Positions 43,050 through 54,063 of a stretch of 64,000 nt of DNA are shown here, one piece after another. The stretch is taken from assembly GCF_000143415.4 (NCBI RefSeq), contig NW_003314319.1, forward strand, positions 294,460 to 358,459, in the 5' to 3' direction. Below the pieces are notes generated by a model, which was not told the DNA's origin, searched no databases, and saw nothing but the letters and a program-made list of their open reading frames with translations. Numbering within the stretch: the stretch's first letter is position 1; each line of letters starts with the position of its first letter. Source of the DNA: Selaginella moellendorffii (taxonomy: Eukaryota; Streptophyta; Lycopodiopsida; Selaginellales; Selaginellaceae). The position numbers and the translations under genes are program-made.

Positions 43050-43690
43050 AGAAAAGGTTTATGAGAGAGCATAGCAATGACTACTTCAATCAATAGACTA
43101 ATCCCCACAATCTTAATTGATTCACTCATAATCATGCCTAGTAAAGTTCTACAAGTGCTATGTTAAACAACTATAGACTAGCATATTTGCCACTCTTTGA
43201 AAACCCAAGAGAGGTTTACTTTACTTATGGTATATGGAATAACTCATAATAACCACTGATAGGCTAACTTTAGTCCTGTCAACTCAAAATGTAACCTTAA
43301 ATTATTAATATGCCTTACTCACTTGCCCAAGGGCAAACTCATGCAAATGATACATCTTAGTCTAAAGCTCAAGCTTATATAATATCAAAAAGGTAATTAC
43401 TAGTTGTTCAATCTCATTGGATAGTTCTCACTAAGACTCATTCTTTAATACTAAATTTAGCACATGTGGTTTTCACTTTTTATTTTATGATAATTTACCA
43501 TAAGATAACCATGAAGCAAAACCTAAACCCTCTATATCCCACGTGGTACATGCCATATGCCATATACCACATGTCCAATAACAATGGAGCAAAACCCAAA
43601 TTTCAGGGCATTGGGCCACTAAATGAAAGGATAAAGCTAAACTCCTAAGTATGGAGCCAAGGAGCAAAGGAAGTAGAGTATAAAACTACT
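43050..43690. repeat. Repeat family D, copy 1 (inverted relative of 59957-60610)
   Basis: The phrases CCATAAGATAACCATGAAGC, CCACATGTCCAATAA, CATGTGGTTTTCAC, GGCAAACTCATGCAAATGAT and TATGCTTAGTAA-like spacing recur in reverse complement at 59957-60610, diverged but collinear over about 600 bp. No coding motif. Probably an ancient transposon or retroelement interior. Confidence 0.75.
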
Positions 43691-43995
43691 TTCGAGCTTA
43701 TAGCCCAATGAGCGAAGAAACAGAAGCACAGAGCGATATAAGAACAATCCTAGAGCATCTAGCATCTTAATGCTAGGATCAACACGCAAAATAAAGCTAA
43801 ATAGAGTCTGGCACTATTTCAATATACTGGTGGTTTAGCGTGAGAATATAGGTCCACCAGTTGACATGGTATAAAATTTAGGTTTATATCCAAGTTGGAT
43901 GCAGAGCAATAGCTAAACTATACCTCAAGATGGTTGGCCATGCCTTATTGGTAGTAAGGAAAGAATATTTAAAAATACTAGTTAATAGGTAACTT

Positions 43996-44226
43996 TCAAT
44001 ACCTACAATCACATTCATAACAATCAGCTATTTTGAGCCAAGTTTGTCTAAGAAGTACTTTATAGAAACAGTGTTCTTTAGCTATCATGAGTATGATGAG
44101 AGTCATTTTGAACTCTTGATCTTTGATTTTGATTGGGATGTTGCAAATGATTCCAGATGGTTGTATACTTTTATTATCAGCCATCTTGATGTTGAAGGGT
44201 GCTGGTTGAATTGGTCTAAGTCCCAT
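43996..44226 (-). pseudogene. Retroelement aspartic-protease fragment
   Basis: 76-codon open frame containing KMADNKSIQPSGIICNIPIK and FYKVLLRQTWLK, which follow the pattern ADxxSIxPxGIIxxxxV...ILLGRPFL of the gypsy/RVP-like protease C-terminal half. The catalytic DTG half is missing. It is an isolated fragment. Confidence 0.55.
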
Positions 44227-45789
44227 TGCTTTGCATGCTAAGTAATATTAACACTTGCACTATCATTGATAATTGTTTAAGGAATTTTGTTCTTTCCTAT
44301 CTAAATTGGTATGCATGACACATCTTCGTCAAAGTCACCAAGTTGGATGATAGATTTGTCAAGTACAGAGTGATCTGCAAAAGGTCTTGAAGGGTAAATG
44401 TGATACTTTGTTGGAGAATTTTGTTTATAAGTTATGGTTTCTTTTCAAATGTGGTGGAAGTGGTGGAAGATAAATTTGGGGTTATTTATTTGTAGCAAGT
44501 CTTCTACCCTCAAGAGTTTTTGTTAGTGTAGGTTGATAGTCTTTAGTTTTATTGATGCACATTGTTATGCTTTATTGTTGTTTGAAGTGTATTGTTGATT
44601 GGCAAAACCGTGGCATACCGTGGTTGGCCCTAGTATAATCTCAATTGCAATTAACACTTGGGAAAGTTTGCTATTAAAAGCTAATATGATTGATATAAAA
44701 TTTTCTTGTTTATGTATTCCTAAAAGATTAATGAAAGTGTGGAAAAAAATATAACCTCGATAAATCAAAGTTAAGTTTTGAGTTCTTGTAAAATAGTCAA
44801 ACCAAATGTTGTAATTTTTTGTGTATATTCCCATTGTTTTTAATTTTTCTTGTTAAGTTTTTTTATTAGTCTCTTCTTCATCTTTAATCTTCAAAGCATT
44901 CTTCTTTGCAATGCAATAATTACTCTATTTCTTTAGGTAGCACTTAGTATAGGGTTTAGTATAGTTTTGAAACCTGTTGAGGAGATAATTTTTATATCTT
45001 GTATATATTTGATTTTTGAAGGGATAGTTGTGCTACTTCATCAATCTTTTACAATTTTTGAAGTCTTTGTTTAGTGTTAGAGAAATTGTTTTAGAGTTTG
45101 TATAGTTTTGAGTATCAAAAAATTATTCTATTTGTCAAAACCTTGAATCTTCGTCCCGAATCAATTATAATTGCTTCAAGTTTGAAGAAGAGTTGTGGAG
45201 TAGATTTTCACCATATTTAATCAAATTAAGTAGTTTGTTTTTGTCAAAATTCTTTATGGCTTTCAAAATTTCTTCATTTTTCTTGTTTTTCTTGTTTATC
45301 TTTGCTTTTCTTGAAATCTCTTACCAACAATCTATTTCATCTTATAATGCCTCATATCCCACCATAGTTGCCAATGAAAACTTGTGGAAGGTTTACATGC
45401 TAGAAACTTGTACTAGAAAAAAAAGAAAGAGAAAAAGAATAAAAGTGACAGAGAAAATAAGGGAAGAGTTGCACTTGCTTGACCTAATCTTGTACTCTAT
45501 TTTAGCTAAACATAAATAATCACACAAAAAATAAAAGGGAAGAGTGACTTGAGTCCTTCAATCTCTAAAAAAGCTTTTGTCAAGGTCATGAGCAAGGATA
45601 AACTTAGCATCGCTTAAATATTTTAGATTTTGAGTATGTGGACGTGCATTAAAGAAGTACAAAAGAGATAAATATAGGGTTTATGTGTTAACTCACCCCT
45701 TTAATTAATCATATATAGTGGCAACTACCACTTTTCTTATTCTTGAGAGCAACCTTAAGGGAAATTAATTTTACAAGTCCTATGTTATA
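44227..45789. other. AT-rich DNA; one weak open frame
   Basis: Includes an open frame at 45193-45519. Its Met at about 45256 precedes a hydrophobic stretch (FKISSFFLFFLFIFAFLEIS) that looks like a signal peptide, but the rest is low complexity and basic. Not supported as a gene. Confidence 0.35.
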
Positions 45790-45913
45790 CAACCTAAGCC
45801 AATTGGGTAAAAGAATGATCACTTGATTATAGAACCTTTTTTTTTATCCTATTATCCTGACTTAGTGCCTAATAATCCTCCCCTCATCAGAGAATGATTG
45901 TCTATGATCATAT

Positions 45914-46997
45914 TGTAAGCAACTAAATTTTCCATTCTACTTTAGTCACTTAACCACACCTTCGACCACTTGAAGGAGTCTCACTCACAACCTCCATAAG
46001 TCCTATTCTAGACTTAAGGACTTGCTAGCCCCAAGGATGGCATCCATTCCACTCAGCCATTGCACTTGATCCAAGTGCTCCACATATCCGATCCCATGAC
46101 TAACACCCCAAGGTACCACTGACATACCAGCCCGTTACACTAAGGCCATGCCCATTCACCTCAGTCACACAAGTGGTCCAACACCACCTGCATCGCAGTC
46201 CCATCTTTCAAAGATTGGGCCATCCGTCCATGAGTGACTATCCTAGGTCCACTCCTTAGCATCCTTAAGATGCCAATAGACATGGGGAACAACTTTTCCC
46301 AATATCCATTTTATAGTCCCTACCAAGTCCTTTTTCTATCTATAACCGTGTTCGCCATCACTGCCACTGGGATAAGGCCCATAGGCCCGACTACTAAGTC
46401 CCACTGTCCTCTGGGACTTCCTTACCACATTACTGTATCATTGGTCATTACACTAGAGGACCACCCCTCTTCCTTTCCATAGTCTAGGATTTTAAGACAA
46501 CATTTCAGAACACTATGGCCCTACATAAGCCTCATGGGTACTCTCCCCACCTTCCACCTTTAGGTGCTCTAGCCATAGGCTTAGAGCGAAGTTCCATTGA
46601 GCCATGCCAGGTATCCAAGTAGATAGTGCCACCCACACTTGGACTGGGAGCATCAACCATTCGATTTCCCGGGGGAACTAGAGCCGGCTCTTGAACACTT
46701 CACCAAATTACCCCACTTGTCAGTCCATATTCACTCTAGCCTTAGACATCCCAGTGGTTATCCCATCACCCAACACCTGGGTACAGCCTTTCTAGGCCAA
46801 ACTAGCCTTTCCTGGCCAAATTGGCTCCACTAGAGTCCTACCCCTACTATACTTTTGGTGCTCACCAAACCCCCTAGGATTTGGGAGACGACCACTTTGG
46901 GCTTTCACCCTCTCAGACTCGAACTCAACCTCGGACTTAGACTCGGACTCGAGCTTGGGCTCGGTCTCAGCCTCAGCCTCGGTCTCGGTCTCGGTTC

Positions 46998-47028
<31 letters not shown>

Positions 47029-47615
47029 AATCTCAATCTCGGTCCCGGTCTTAGTCCCGGTCTTGGTCTTGGTCTCGACTTCGGACTCCATCTCGGGTCC
47101 TTCTCGGACTCCATTTCAGATTCCATCTCGAGTCCATCTCAGACTCCATCTCGGGTCCATCTCAGACTCCATCTCAGACTCCATCTTGGTCCATCTCGGA
47201 CTCCATCTCGGGTCCACCTCGGACTCCATCTTGGACTCCTTCTCGGTCCATCTCGGACTCCATCTCGAGTCCATCTGGGACTCCATTTCGAGTTTATCTC
47301 GGACTCCATCTCAGGTCCATCTCGGACTAGAGCTTTTAGTCCAAACGTGTTATGCTCGTTTGGCTTTCGCTTCGGCCACTACCACGCGGCACTTTTTCGG
47401 CTCCACTTTGGGGCATAGGAATTTGTGTCTCACAATTCCACCGCCCATAGACGAAGTTCGATGTCCTCATTAAACAATAAACCATTTTATAAAGTAACAC
47501 TAGCATGTATTACCTTTCCCATCCTTGGCACCTAACCCACATTTGTCAATGGTTTGACATTGAAGGCTCGCCATGCCTTGTTCAACCTCTAAGGAGCATA
47601 GTGTCTCCAACATAG
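45914..47615 (-). mobile_element. Family-A 3' LTR (45914-47434) with adjoining internal fragment
   Basis: The LTR reads TGTGAGACAC...TTGCTTACA on the minus strand and is 1,521 bp. The minisatellite is present (46920-47330) in the same place as in the other copies. Internal DNA 47435-47615 (PPT side ACCGCCCATAG, then GATGTCCTCA, ATCCTTGGCACC) is the reverse complement of 57935-58109 in the complete element. It is the 3' end of a minus-strand family-A element; the rest is missing. Confidence 0.87.
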
Positions 47616-47726
47616 AGACCAATGCTAGGAATCTATCCCTTGTATTCCTGGCCAACTGGCTAAAAGGGTAATCACTTTATTGTATAGCCCTTTCTTTATC
47701 CTATTATCCGAACTTGGTGCCTAACA
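47616..47726 (-). repeat. LTR-like fragment ending TGCCTAACA
   Basis: Its last ~90 bp (CCAACTGGCTAAAAGGGTAA ... GGTGCCTAACA) resembles the variable half of the 5' LTR at 51643-51772, and a more diverged copy lies at 45790-45875. Probably an LTR remnant of the same gypsy family. Confidence 0.55.
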
Positions 47727-47730
47727 ATAA

Positions 47731-47893
47731 TGTTATGATTTAGCACAAAAAGACAAAGATCTAGTCTCTCTAGACTACATTATATCTCCTTTTGAAGGTC
47801 CTCACCACCCAACCATCCCCGAGCTACCTCAAAAGTTCCACTATAAGCCCTAAGGTAGGTTAAGTTCCTTACCCAAACATGCCTTAATATACC
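47731..47893 (-). mobile_element. Older gypsy LTR, first half (split by a younger element)
   Basis: Starts TGTTATGATTTAGC like the LTR at 47894 and follows it closely through CCTTAATATACC, where the younger element begins. The remaining part of this LTR resumes at 51778 (TTAAGCTCCTTTGACCG...) on the far side. Confidence 0.85.
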
Positions 47894-48126
47894 TGTTATG
47901 ATCCGGTGCAAAAAGACAGAGATTTAGTTGCCCTAGATTATGCTATGCCACCTCTTGAGGTTCCTCACCACCCAACCACCCCCGAGCTACCTCAAAAGCT
48001 CCACTGTGCCGCCGCTCCACCGTGAGCCCTAGGGTAGGTTAAGTCCCCTACCCTAACATGCCTTAATATACCCTTGAGCCTCCCTTTGACCGACGTTGAC
48101 CACGTAGTCAAAGCTGGCACCTAACA
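47894..48126 (-). repeat. 3' LTR of the gypsy element (233 bp)
   Basis: Minus strand begins TGTTAGGTGCC and ends CATAACA. It follows the polypurine tract directly. It shares only its first ~50 bp (plus-strand side) and its terminal ~10 bp with the 130-bp 5' LTR. Confidence 0.85.
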
Positions 48127-48199
48127 ATTCTTCCCCCCAACAAAGTCCTTGTCCCAAGGACAAGTTGTATTGGTGATCACCCTTTCTGGGGAATCCTGC

Positions 48200-49432
48200 T
48201 CAAGCTCCTGGTCCATCTTCCACAGCCGTATACATCAAGGAGGCATTGGGCCCGTCACTCCGAGATAGTACACCTTTCAACTGGCTGACATAAAATACCA
48301 GATGAATTTTCACCCCAGCTGGCAGCCGCACCCGATAAGCCGCTTTACCAATGCGCTCCAGCACTTCATATGGACCAGCATATCGATGGGAGAGTTTATC
48401 ACTCTTCCCTGTCCGTAAAGGCACCAAGGTGTTCCGCCGCTCACTTGACGGAAAGATCACTCGCACAAAGACGAGATCACCCACCTTATATTCCCGGAAT
48501 TGACGATGCTCATTGGCAAACTTCTCCGCTCTATCCTGAGCTGCTTGCAAATTCTGTTTGCACACCACCAGAATCTCATCAAGTTCTGTGGCCAGATTAG
48601 TTGCCTCGGAATCAAGCTTATCTTGAACGTCCTTACTCAAATGCAATCCCAACTCCACCGCTATTCGAGGATGCCTTCCAAACATGGCAAAGTAAGGACT
48701 TAGCTTGGTTCCACTGTGTTGGCTATTGTTGTAAGCAAATTGCACCAACGAAAGATATAGATCCCACTGTCCTTGCCTTTGACCAATGCTACAACGTAGC
48801 ATATCCTCCACCACCTGATTCACACGCTCGGTTTGCCCATCTGTCTGAGGATGATCTCCACTTGAGAGTTTCAAAGTCACTTGCATAGCCTTTGCAAAGC
48901 TTTTCCAAAATCCACTGGTGAACTTTGAATCTCGATCACTAATGATGTCCTCTGGCAAACCAAAATCAGGAAAAACCTTCTCCAAGTAAACCGCAGCCAA
49001 GTCTGAGGCAGTGACAGTCTTCCGAAGAGCCAACAACCGCACATACTTCGTCAACCAATCCACTATGACCCATACTTGCTCCTTTTGCCTCTGTGTTCGT
49101 GGCAAACAAGTGATGAAGTCCATAAAGATACTACACCAACAGCTCTGAGGAATAGGTAAAGGTTGCAAAAGTCCCCCCGACTTCTCCTGTGGCACCTTAA
49201 CCCGCTGACAAAGCTCACATGATTTACAATACTTGAGGATATCAGCCTTCATATTCCTCCAATAAAAGTTGCACTTAATCAATTCATATGTCTTCTTCCC
49301 CCCAAAATGACCGGCCTCTGGACGATCATGATAGTGGAATAAAACTTGAGTAATTAACGCATCCACCCGTGGCAAATATACATGGCCATTGTAGTAGAGA
49401 ATCCCATCCACCAATGAGAAAGGAGCTTCCAT
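48200..49432 (-). pseudogene. Gypsy integrase and C-terminal chromodomain-like region
   Basis: 410 codons. HHCC zinc finger (HYHDRPEAGH...CKSCELCQ), then the DD35E catalytic core with Asp in FMDFITCLP, Asp in DIISDRDSKF and Glu in QTDGQTERVNQ, all present. The C-terminal part has GPYEVLERIGKAAYRVRLP and ends DGPNASLMYTAVEDGPGA. An in-frame TAG (49433-49435) sits directly before the first Met, separating it from the RNase H part, so the domain itself is intact but cut off from pol. Confidence 0.9.
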
Positions 49433-49528
49433 CTAGTCTCGCAAAGAGGCCACCTCAGCATCCTGAGCCTGAGCATGCTCAACCAATTGCCCAAACTCGC
49501 TGACCACCTTACTCAAATGATGACAAAA

Positions 49529-49756
49529 TCATGTTCGTAACGTCGTCACATGACGAACACGAGATAAAGCATCTGCCACCACATTTGATTTTCTCGGACG
49601 ATGCTCAATAGGAAACTCCCCAAACTCCATGAGTTTGACCATCCAACGAGCTTGCCTAGTGTTCAACTCCTTTTGTGTGAAAAAATACACAAGTGGTTTG
49701 TGATCTGTCAACACCACGAACACTGCACCATAAAGATAGTGTCGCCACGTCCGCAA
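49529..49756 (-). pseudogene. Gypsy RNase H fragment
   Basis: 75 codons: ALRTWRHYLYGAVFVVLTDH, then KPLVYFFTQKELNTRQARW and RPRKSNVVADALSRV, the C-terminal two thirds of the RT-associated RNase H. The frame shifts just after the SRV motif. Confidence 0.85.
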
Positions 49757-49789
49757 AGCATGAACAATAGAGGCTGAATAAATCCAAAC

Positions 49790-51619
49790 TCAAGTAACTC
49801 CTTGACTTGTCGTTGAACTTCTTGCTCCTCCGTATAACTTAACCAAAATGGATGCCAGTAAATTGGCCGCATCCTCGGCTCCAATGTAATCCATGCTCAG
49901 TGTCGTAACGGAGGTAACCATGAGGAAGTCAGATAGATTAACATCAGAAAACTCGTCAAGTACATCCCATACTGCTACTTCTCCCCCACACGTGCCTTGG
50001 TCCCCCAAGTCACGAACAAACAGCAAGTAACTCGAAAGTGTTTTTCCATTACGACAAGCCCGCTTCAAAGATGTAGCAGAGAGCATAACAACTGGTGGTT
50101 GAACGCCCTCGCCAAACCACACATCTTTAATGCCACTATACTCCAGCGAGATACGCTTAATACTCCACTTTATCTCTGGATCCACCTTCACCAACCATGG
50201 CATCCCAAGAATGAGATCCACAAGATGAATATCCGCGAGATAAAAAGTCTCCACAAGTGTGGTTTTGCCAACCAACACTTCCAGCCCCTCGACACAAGCA
50301 TCGAAATGTTGAGTAAAGGTGGCTGCACCTTCCACTGTGTATGGAAGAACTCCGCGTGTGACCAGGCTATGCTCCGCAACAAACTTTGCCGAAACAAAGT
50401 TGTCATCACTCCCACTATCCAGTAAAATCCGCACTGGATCGCCACGGAACACGCCCTCCAGCATTAAAGCTGATTCACGTGTATCCTCGAGCTCCATCTT
50501 GTTCCACACACAGTTGAGCTGACGAGCAACAATCGAAAGTCGCTTCCTCCGACCAAAATGGTCGTTCTCCTCATCCTCACGCTGCAAAGTTTGCAACTTT
50601 TTAGTATCGGACTTACCATGAGAAGAAGATTGGCCATTCTTCTTGTCCTGCTGCTTGTTCTTCAACTGCGGACAATCAGCCTTATAGTGTCCAAGTTCGC
50701 CGCAATGATGACAACCCTGTCTATAATTCTTTACAAAGAACTTCTGCTTCTTGGACCCCTTTACATCTGAAGTAGTCACCACCGACTTCAACTTGTGATG
50801 CTTGTTCCCATCCTTGTGTCCACGGCGATCATCACGACGATTCTCGATAGAAGGACTCCGCGAACACTTGCGAGACTTGTGCTTGTCATTGTCAAGTCGA
50901 CGAGCTGCATCAAAGAGCTCCTCCAAACTCTTTGTAGGCTGAGAATGATGCAAGTGTTGCCGCATGCTCTCACTATGTAGGCCATCAATAAAGTAGGACT
51001 TGTTCTGATCTAGATCCTTCGTTGGAACACGACTAATCAAGCGAGTAAGCTTCTCAATATGGTCCCCAAGCGTCATTTTCCCTTGCTGGAAATGTCGAAG
51101 TTCTGTATGAGCATTCTCCACGTTGTAATGAGGGGCAAAACGTAAATGGAAAGCAGCCTCAAACTCATCCATGGTAGACACTGGTGGTTTCTTATCCGCA
51201 ACACGGGACTCCTCAAGCCAATTCCACCATTGAAGACCCGCATCACGCAAAACTATTGGAATAGCCACTAAAGCCTCTACATTCGGAGTTCCCCTAGCAG
51301 CCAAGAACTTCTTCACATTGGCTAGCCAAGCAAGACACTCATCCACACCACCATCACCGGAAAAAGTTGGAATCTTGAGTCGATCTACCAAAGAAGGCTT
51401 ACTTGGAGCGCTACCCCATCCAACCGCGAGTGCCTCAACACACCCACGCATGGTATCCATCATGCCATGCATCTCGTCTTGCATCTCTTGCTGATTTTTA
51501 TTAAGGGCTCGCAGCTCATGAACCACATCTTGAATGGTCCAAATTTCCGCAGCTTCGTCGGCACCATCGTCGGCACCACCATCGACAATAGGATTCCAGC
51601 GTTCAGCTTGGTCGGCCAT
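49790..51619 (-). pseudogene. Gypsy gag and aspartic protease
   Basis: Starts most naturally at MADQAERWNP (51619), since codons before it read through the PBS. Gag capsid: FHLRFAPHYNVENAHTEL and SRVPTKDLDQNKSYFIDGL. Zinc knuckle: CHHCGELGHYKADC (intact CCHC). Protease: LLDSGSDDNFVSAKFV with Asp-Ser-Gly. The frame shifts near 49845, after DAANLLASILVK. In the shifted frame the start of RT (EEQEVQRQVKELLEFGF) is visible for about 17 codons and then jumps directly to RNase H sequence, so the whole RT palm is deleted. Confidence 0.9.
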
Positions 51620-51628
51620 CACAACCAA

Positions 51629-51641
51629 TTCTCTGATACCA
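51629..51641 (-). other. Primer-binding site of the gypsy element
   Basis: Minus strand TTGGTATCAGAGA, complementary to tRNA-iMet over its first 11-12 bases, one base from the 5' LTR end at 51643. Confidence 0.85.
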
Positions 51642-51642
51642 A

Positions 51643-51772
51643 TGTTATGATCCGGCACAAAAAGACAGAGATTTAGTCACCCTAGACTATGCTAAGAATA
51701 TTCCTACCCAACTAGCTAAAGGGGTGATCACTTGATTGCAGGGCCCTTTCTTTACCCTATTGGTGCCTAACA
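51643..51772 (-). repeat. 5' LTR of the gypsy element (130 bp, variant)
   Basis: Plus-strand ends TGTTATGATCC and GTGCCTAACA match the 3' LTR termini, but the central part differs and instead resembles the fragment at 47616-47726. Followed by the target duplication ATACC. Confidence 0.75.
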
Positions 51773-51777
51773 ATACC

Positions 51778-51829
51778 CTTAAGCTCCTTTGACCGACATT
51801 GACCATGTGGTTAAAGTTAGCACCTAGTC
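51778..51829 (-). mobile_element. Older gypsy LTR, second half
   Basis: TTAAGCTCCTTTGACCGACA...TTAGCACCTAG continues the older LTR interrupted at 47893; it corresponds to the second part of 47894-48126. Confidence 0.8.
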
Positions 51830-51896
51830 CATCTTCCACAGTCATATACATCAAGGATGCATTGGGCCCTTCACTTCGAGATAATATACCTTTCAA
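51830..51896 (-). pseudogene. 3' end of pol from the older gypsy element
   Basis: Encodes MKGILSRSEGPNASLMYMTVE..., matching the C-terminus of the integrase at 48200-48290. It abuts the older LTR; the region between pol and LTR (with the PPT) is missing. This older element is truncated here. Confidence 0.8.
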
Positions 51897-52403
51897 ATAG
51901 CTAATATATGAGTATTTTTCTTGCCGATCAATAATACTTTATATTCTTTAAGTTATCTTATGCAAGTTGTTTAGCATGCTATCTACACTTTTTGATAGTT
52001 AAATTTAATCATTATGTTTTTTGATGATACACTGGCTATTGAATTTTATTAGATAGTAAATCCTATTTTTTCCAATTATGATGATCTTGGTGGTTCCTGT
52101 ACTCTAATATTGATTTATCAAATAATAACTTACTTGCAATACTTTTGTGTTCTAATATAAGACTTATTTATTGATAATTAAGTCTCTAAAATATCATTGT
52201 TTGTGACTTTGATATTTACCACCTATTGATCTTTGGGTTTGGGCCAGTATAGGCATACTGGCTTCGGCACTTCATGTGCATGGTGAAATCTTTAATCATG
52301 GGGTAACTACTATCGATTGGTCATATCACCCGCCTCTTTATTGATGTTCCTTATTTCCTTTTCAAGGGCGTAATCGTGTAAACAACTATAATTGCTTATT
52401 TAC
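51897..52403. other. AT-rich DNA without genes
   Basis: Nothing recognised between the gypsy nest and the family-A element. Confidence 0.45.
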
Positions 52404-52408
52404 AATGG

Positions 52409-54048
52409 TGTGAGACACAAAATCCCTAGGCCCCAAAGTGGAGCCGAAAGGGTGCCATGTGGTAGTGGCTGAAGCAAAAGCCAAATGAGCGTAACACGTT
52501 TGGACTAAAAGGCTCCGACTTGAAAGGTCGAGAGCGGGAGTGGAACTCCCAACAGAGTGCTCAAGAAACGAGCATGAAGCGAGCAATAAGCGAGGCTCCA
52601 AAAAGGGACCCAAAAGGACCAACACATGACACGTGGAAGTGTCCAAGATGGAGTCTGAGATGGACCTGAGTTGAAGTCCGAGGTGGAGTTCGAGATGGAG
52701 TCCGAGATGGAGTCTGAGATGGACCGAGATGGAGTCCGAGATGGAGTCCGAGATGGACCCGAGATGGAGTCCAAGATGGACCGAGATGGAGTTTGATATG
52801 GAGTCCGAGATGGACCCGAGATGGAATCTGAGATGGAGTCCGAGGTCGAGACCGAGACTGGGACAGAGACCGAGACCAAGACCGGGACAGAGACCGAGAC
52901 CCAGACCGAGACCGAGACTGAGACCGAGACCGGGACCGAGACCGAGACCGAGGCCAAGCCCAAGACCGGGCCCGAGCCTGAGCCCGAGCCCGAGCCCGAG
53001 CCAGAGTCCGAGTCCGAGTCCGAGTCCGAGTCCAAGTCCGAGTCCGAGTCCGAGTCCGAGTCTGAGAGGGTGAAAGCCCAAAGCGTTCATCTCCCAGATC
53101 CTGGGGGGTTTGGTGAGCTCCAAAAGTATAGTAAGAGGGAGGACTGTAGTGGAGCCAGTTTGGCCAGGAAAGGCCAGTTTGGCCCAGGAAGGCCAAACCC
53201 AGTGTTGGGTGATGAACTGACCACTGGAAAGTCCAAGACTAGAGTGAATACGGACCGACAAGCAGGGTAGCTTGGTAAAGTGTTCAAGAGTCGGCTCTAG
53301 TTCCCCTGGGAGATCGACTGGCCGATGCTCCCAATCCAAGTGTGGGTGGCACTACTTACTTATATACCTAGTGTGGCTCAATGGAACCTCGCTCTAAGCC
53401 CATGGCTAGAGCACCTAAAGGCAGAAGGTGGGCTCGCGTAGGGCCACGGTGTTCCGAAATGTTGTCCCGAAGTCTCAAATGGGGGAAAAGAGGAGGAGTA
53501 GTCCTCTAGTATAGTGACTATGAATACGGTCACATGGTGAGGAAGTCCCAGAGGACAATGGGACTTAATGGCCAGGCCTACGGGTCTTGATCTAGTGGCA
53601 ATGTTGGTGAACATGGCCATGGACAGGAAAAAGGACTTGGCAGGAACTGACAAAGGGATGTTGGGGAAGGCTATTCCTCATGTCTGTGGGCATCCTAAGG
53701 ATGCTAAGGAGTGGATCTGGGATGACCACTTGTGGACGGACGGCCCAGTCTTGGGGAGACGGGATTGTGATGCAAGTGGTATTGGACCACCAGTGCGGCA
53801 AAGGTGAATGGGCATGGCCTTAGTGTAACGGGCCGATATGTCAGTGGTACCTTTGGGTGTCAGTCTTAGGACTGGACACGGGGAGCACTTGGACCAAGTG
53901 CAAGGGATGAGTGGCATGGATGCCATCCTTGGGACTAGCAAGTCCTAAGTCCTGAATTGGACTTAAGGAGGTTATGAATGAGACTCCTCCAAGTGGTCGG
54001 AGTTGTGGTTAAGTGACTAAAGTAGAATGGAAAATTTAGTCTCTTACA
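52409..54048 (+). repeat. Family-A 5' LTR
   Basis: TGTGAGACAC...GTCTCTTACA. Collinear with the solo LTR at 10355-12146, including the unique flanks around GTAACACGTTTGGACTAAAA and the minisatellite. Confidence 0.92.
52650..53070. repeat. GAGTCCGAGATG minisatellite in the family-A 5' LTR
   Basis: Same array type as at 10590-11147: 12-bp GAGTCCGAGATG units, then GAGACCGAGACC, then (GAGTCC)n. Responsible for long two-strand ORFs (52386-53339 and others) that are not genes. Confidence 0.92.
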
Positions 54049-54051
54049 ATT

Positions 54052-54063
54052 TGGTATTAAAGC
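54052..54063 (+). other. Primer-binding site of the family-A element
   Basis: TGGTATTAAAGC, two changes from the iMet-tRNA primer site TGGTATCAGAGC, placed 3 bp after the 5' LTR. Confidence 0.75.

Larger units (their letters stand above)
47894..51772 (-). mobile_element. Ty3/gypsy retrotransposon with a deleted RT, nested in its own family's LTR
   Basis: A 3,879-bp minus-strand element bounded by the 3' LTR 47894-48126 and the 5' LTR 51643-51772, with a 5-bp target duplication ATACC at 47889-47893 and 51773-51777. A PBS (TGGTATCAGAGA on the minus strand, 51629-51641) and a PPT (TTGTTGGGGGGAAGAAT on the minus strand, 48127-48143) are in place. Gene order is gag, protease, (RT lost), RNase H, integrase, the Ty3/gypsy order. 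Several frame lesions make it non-autonomous. Confidence 0.92.
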
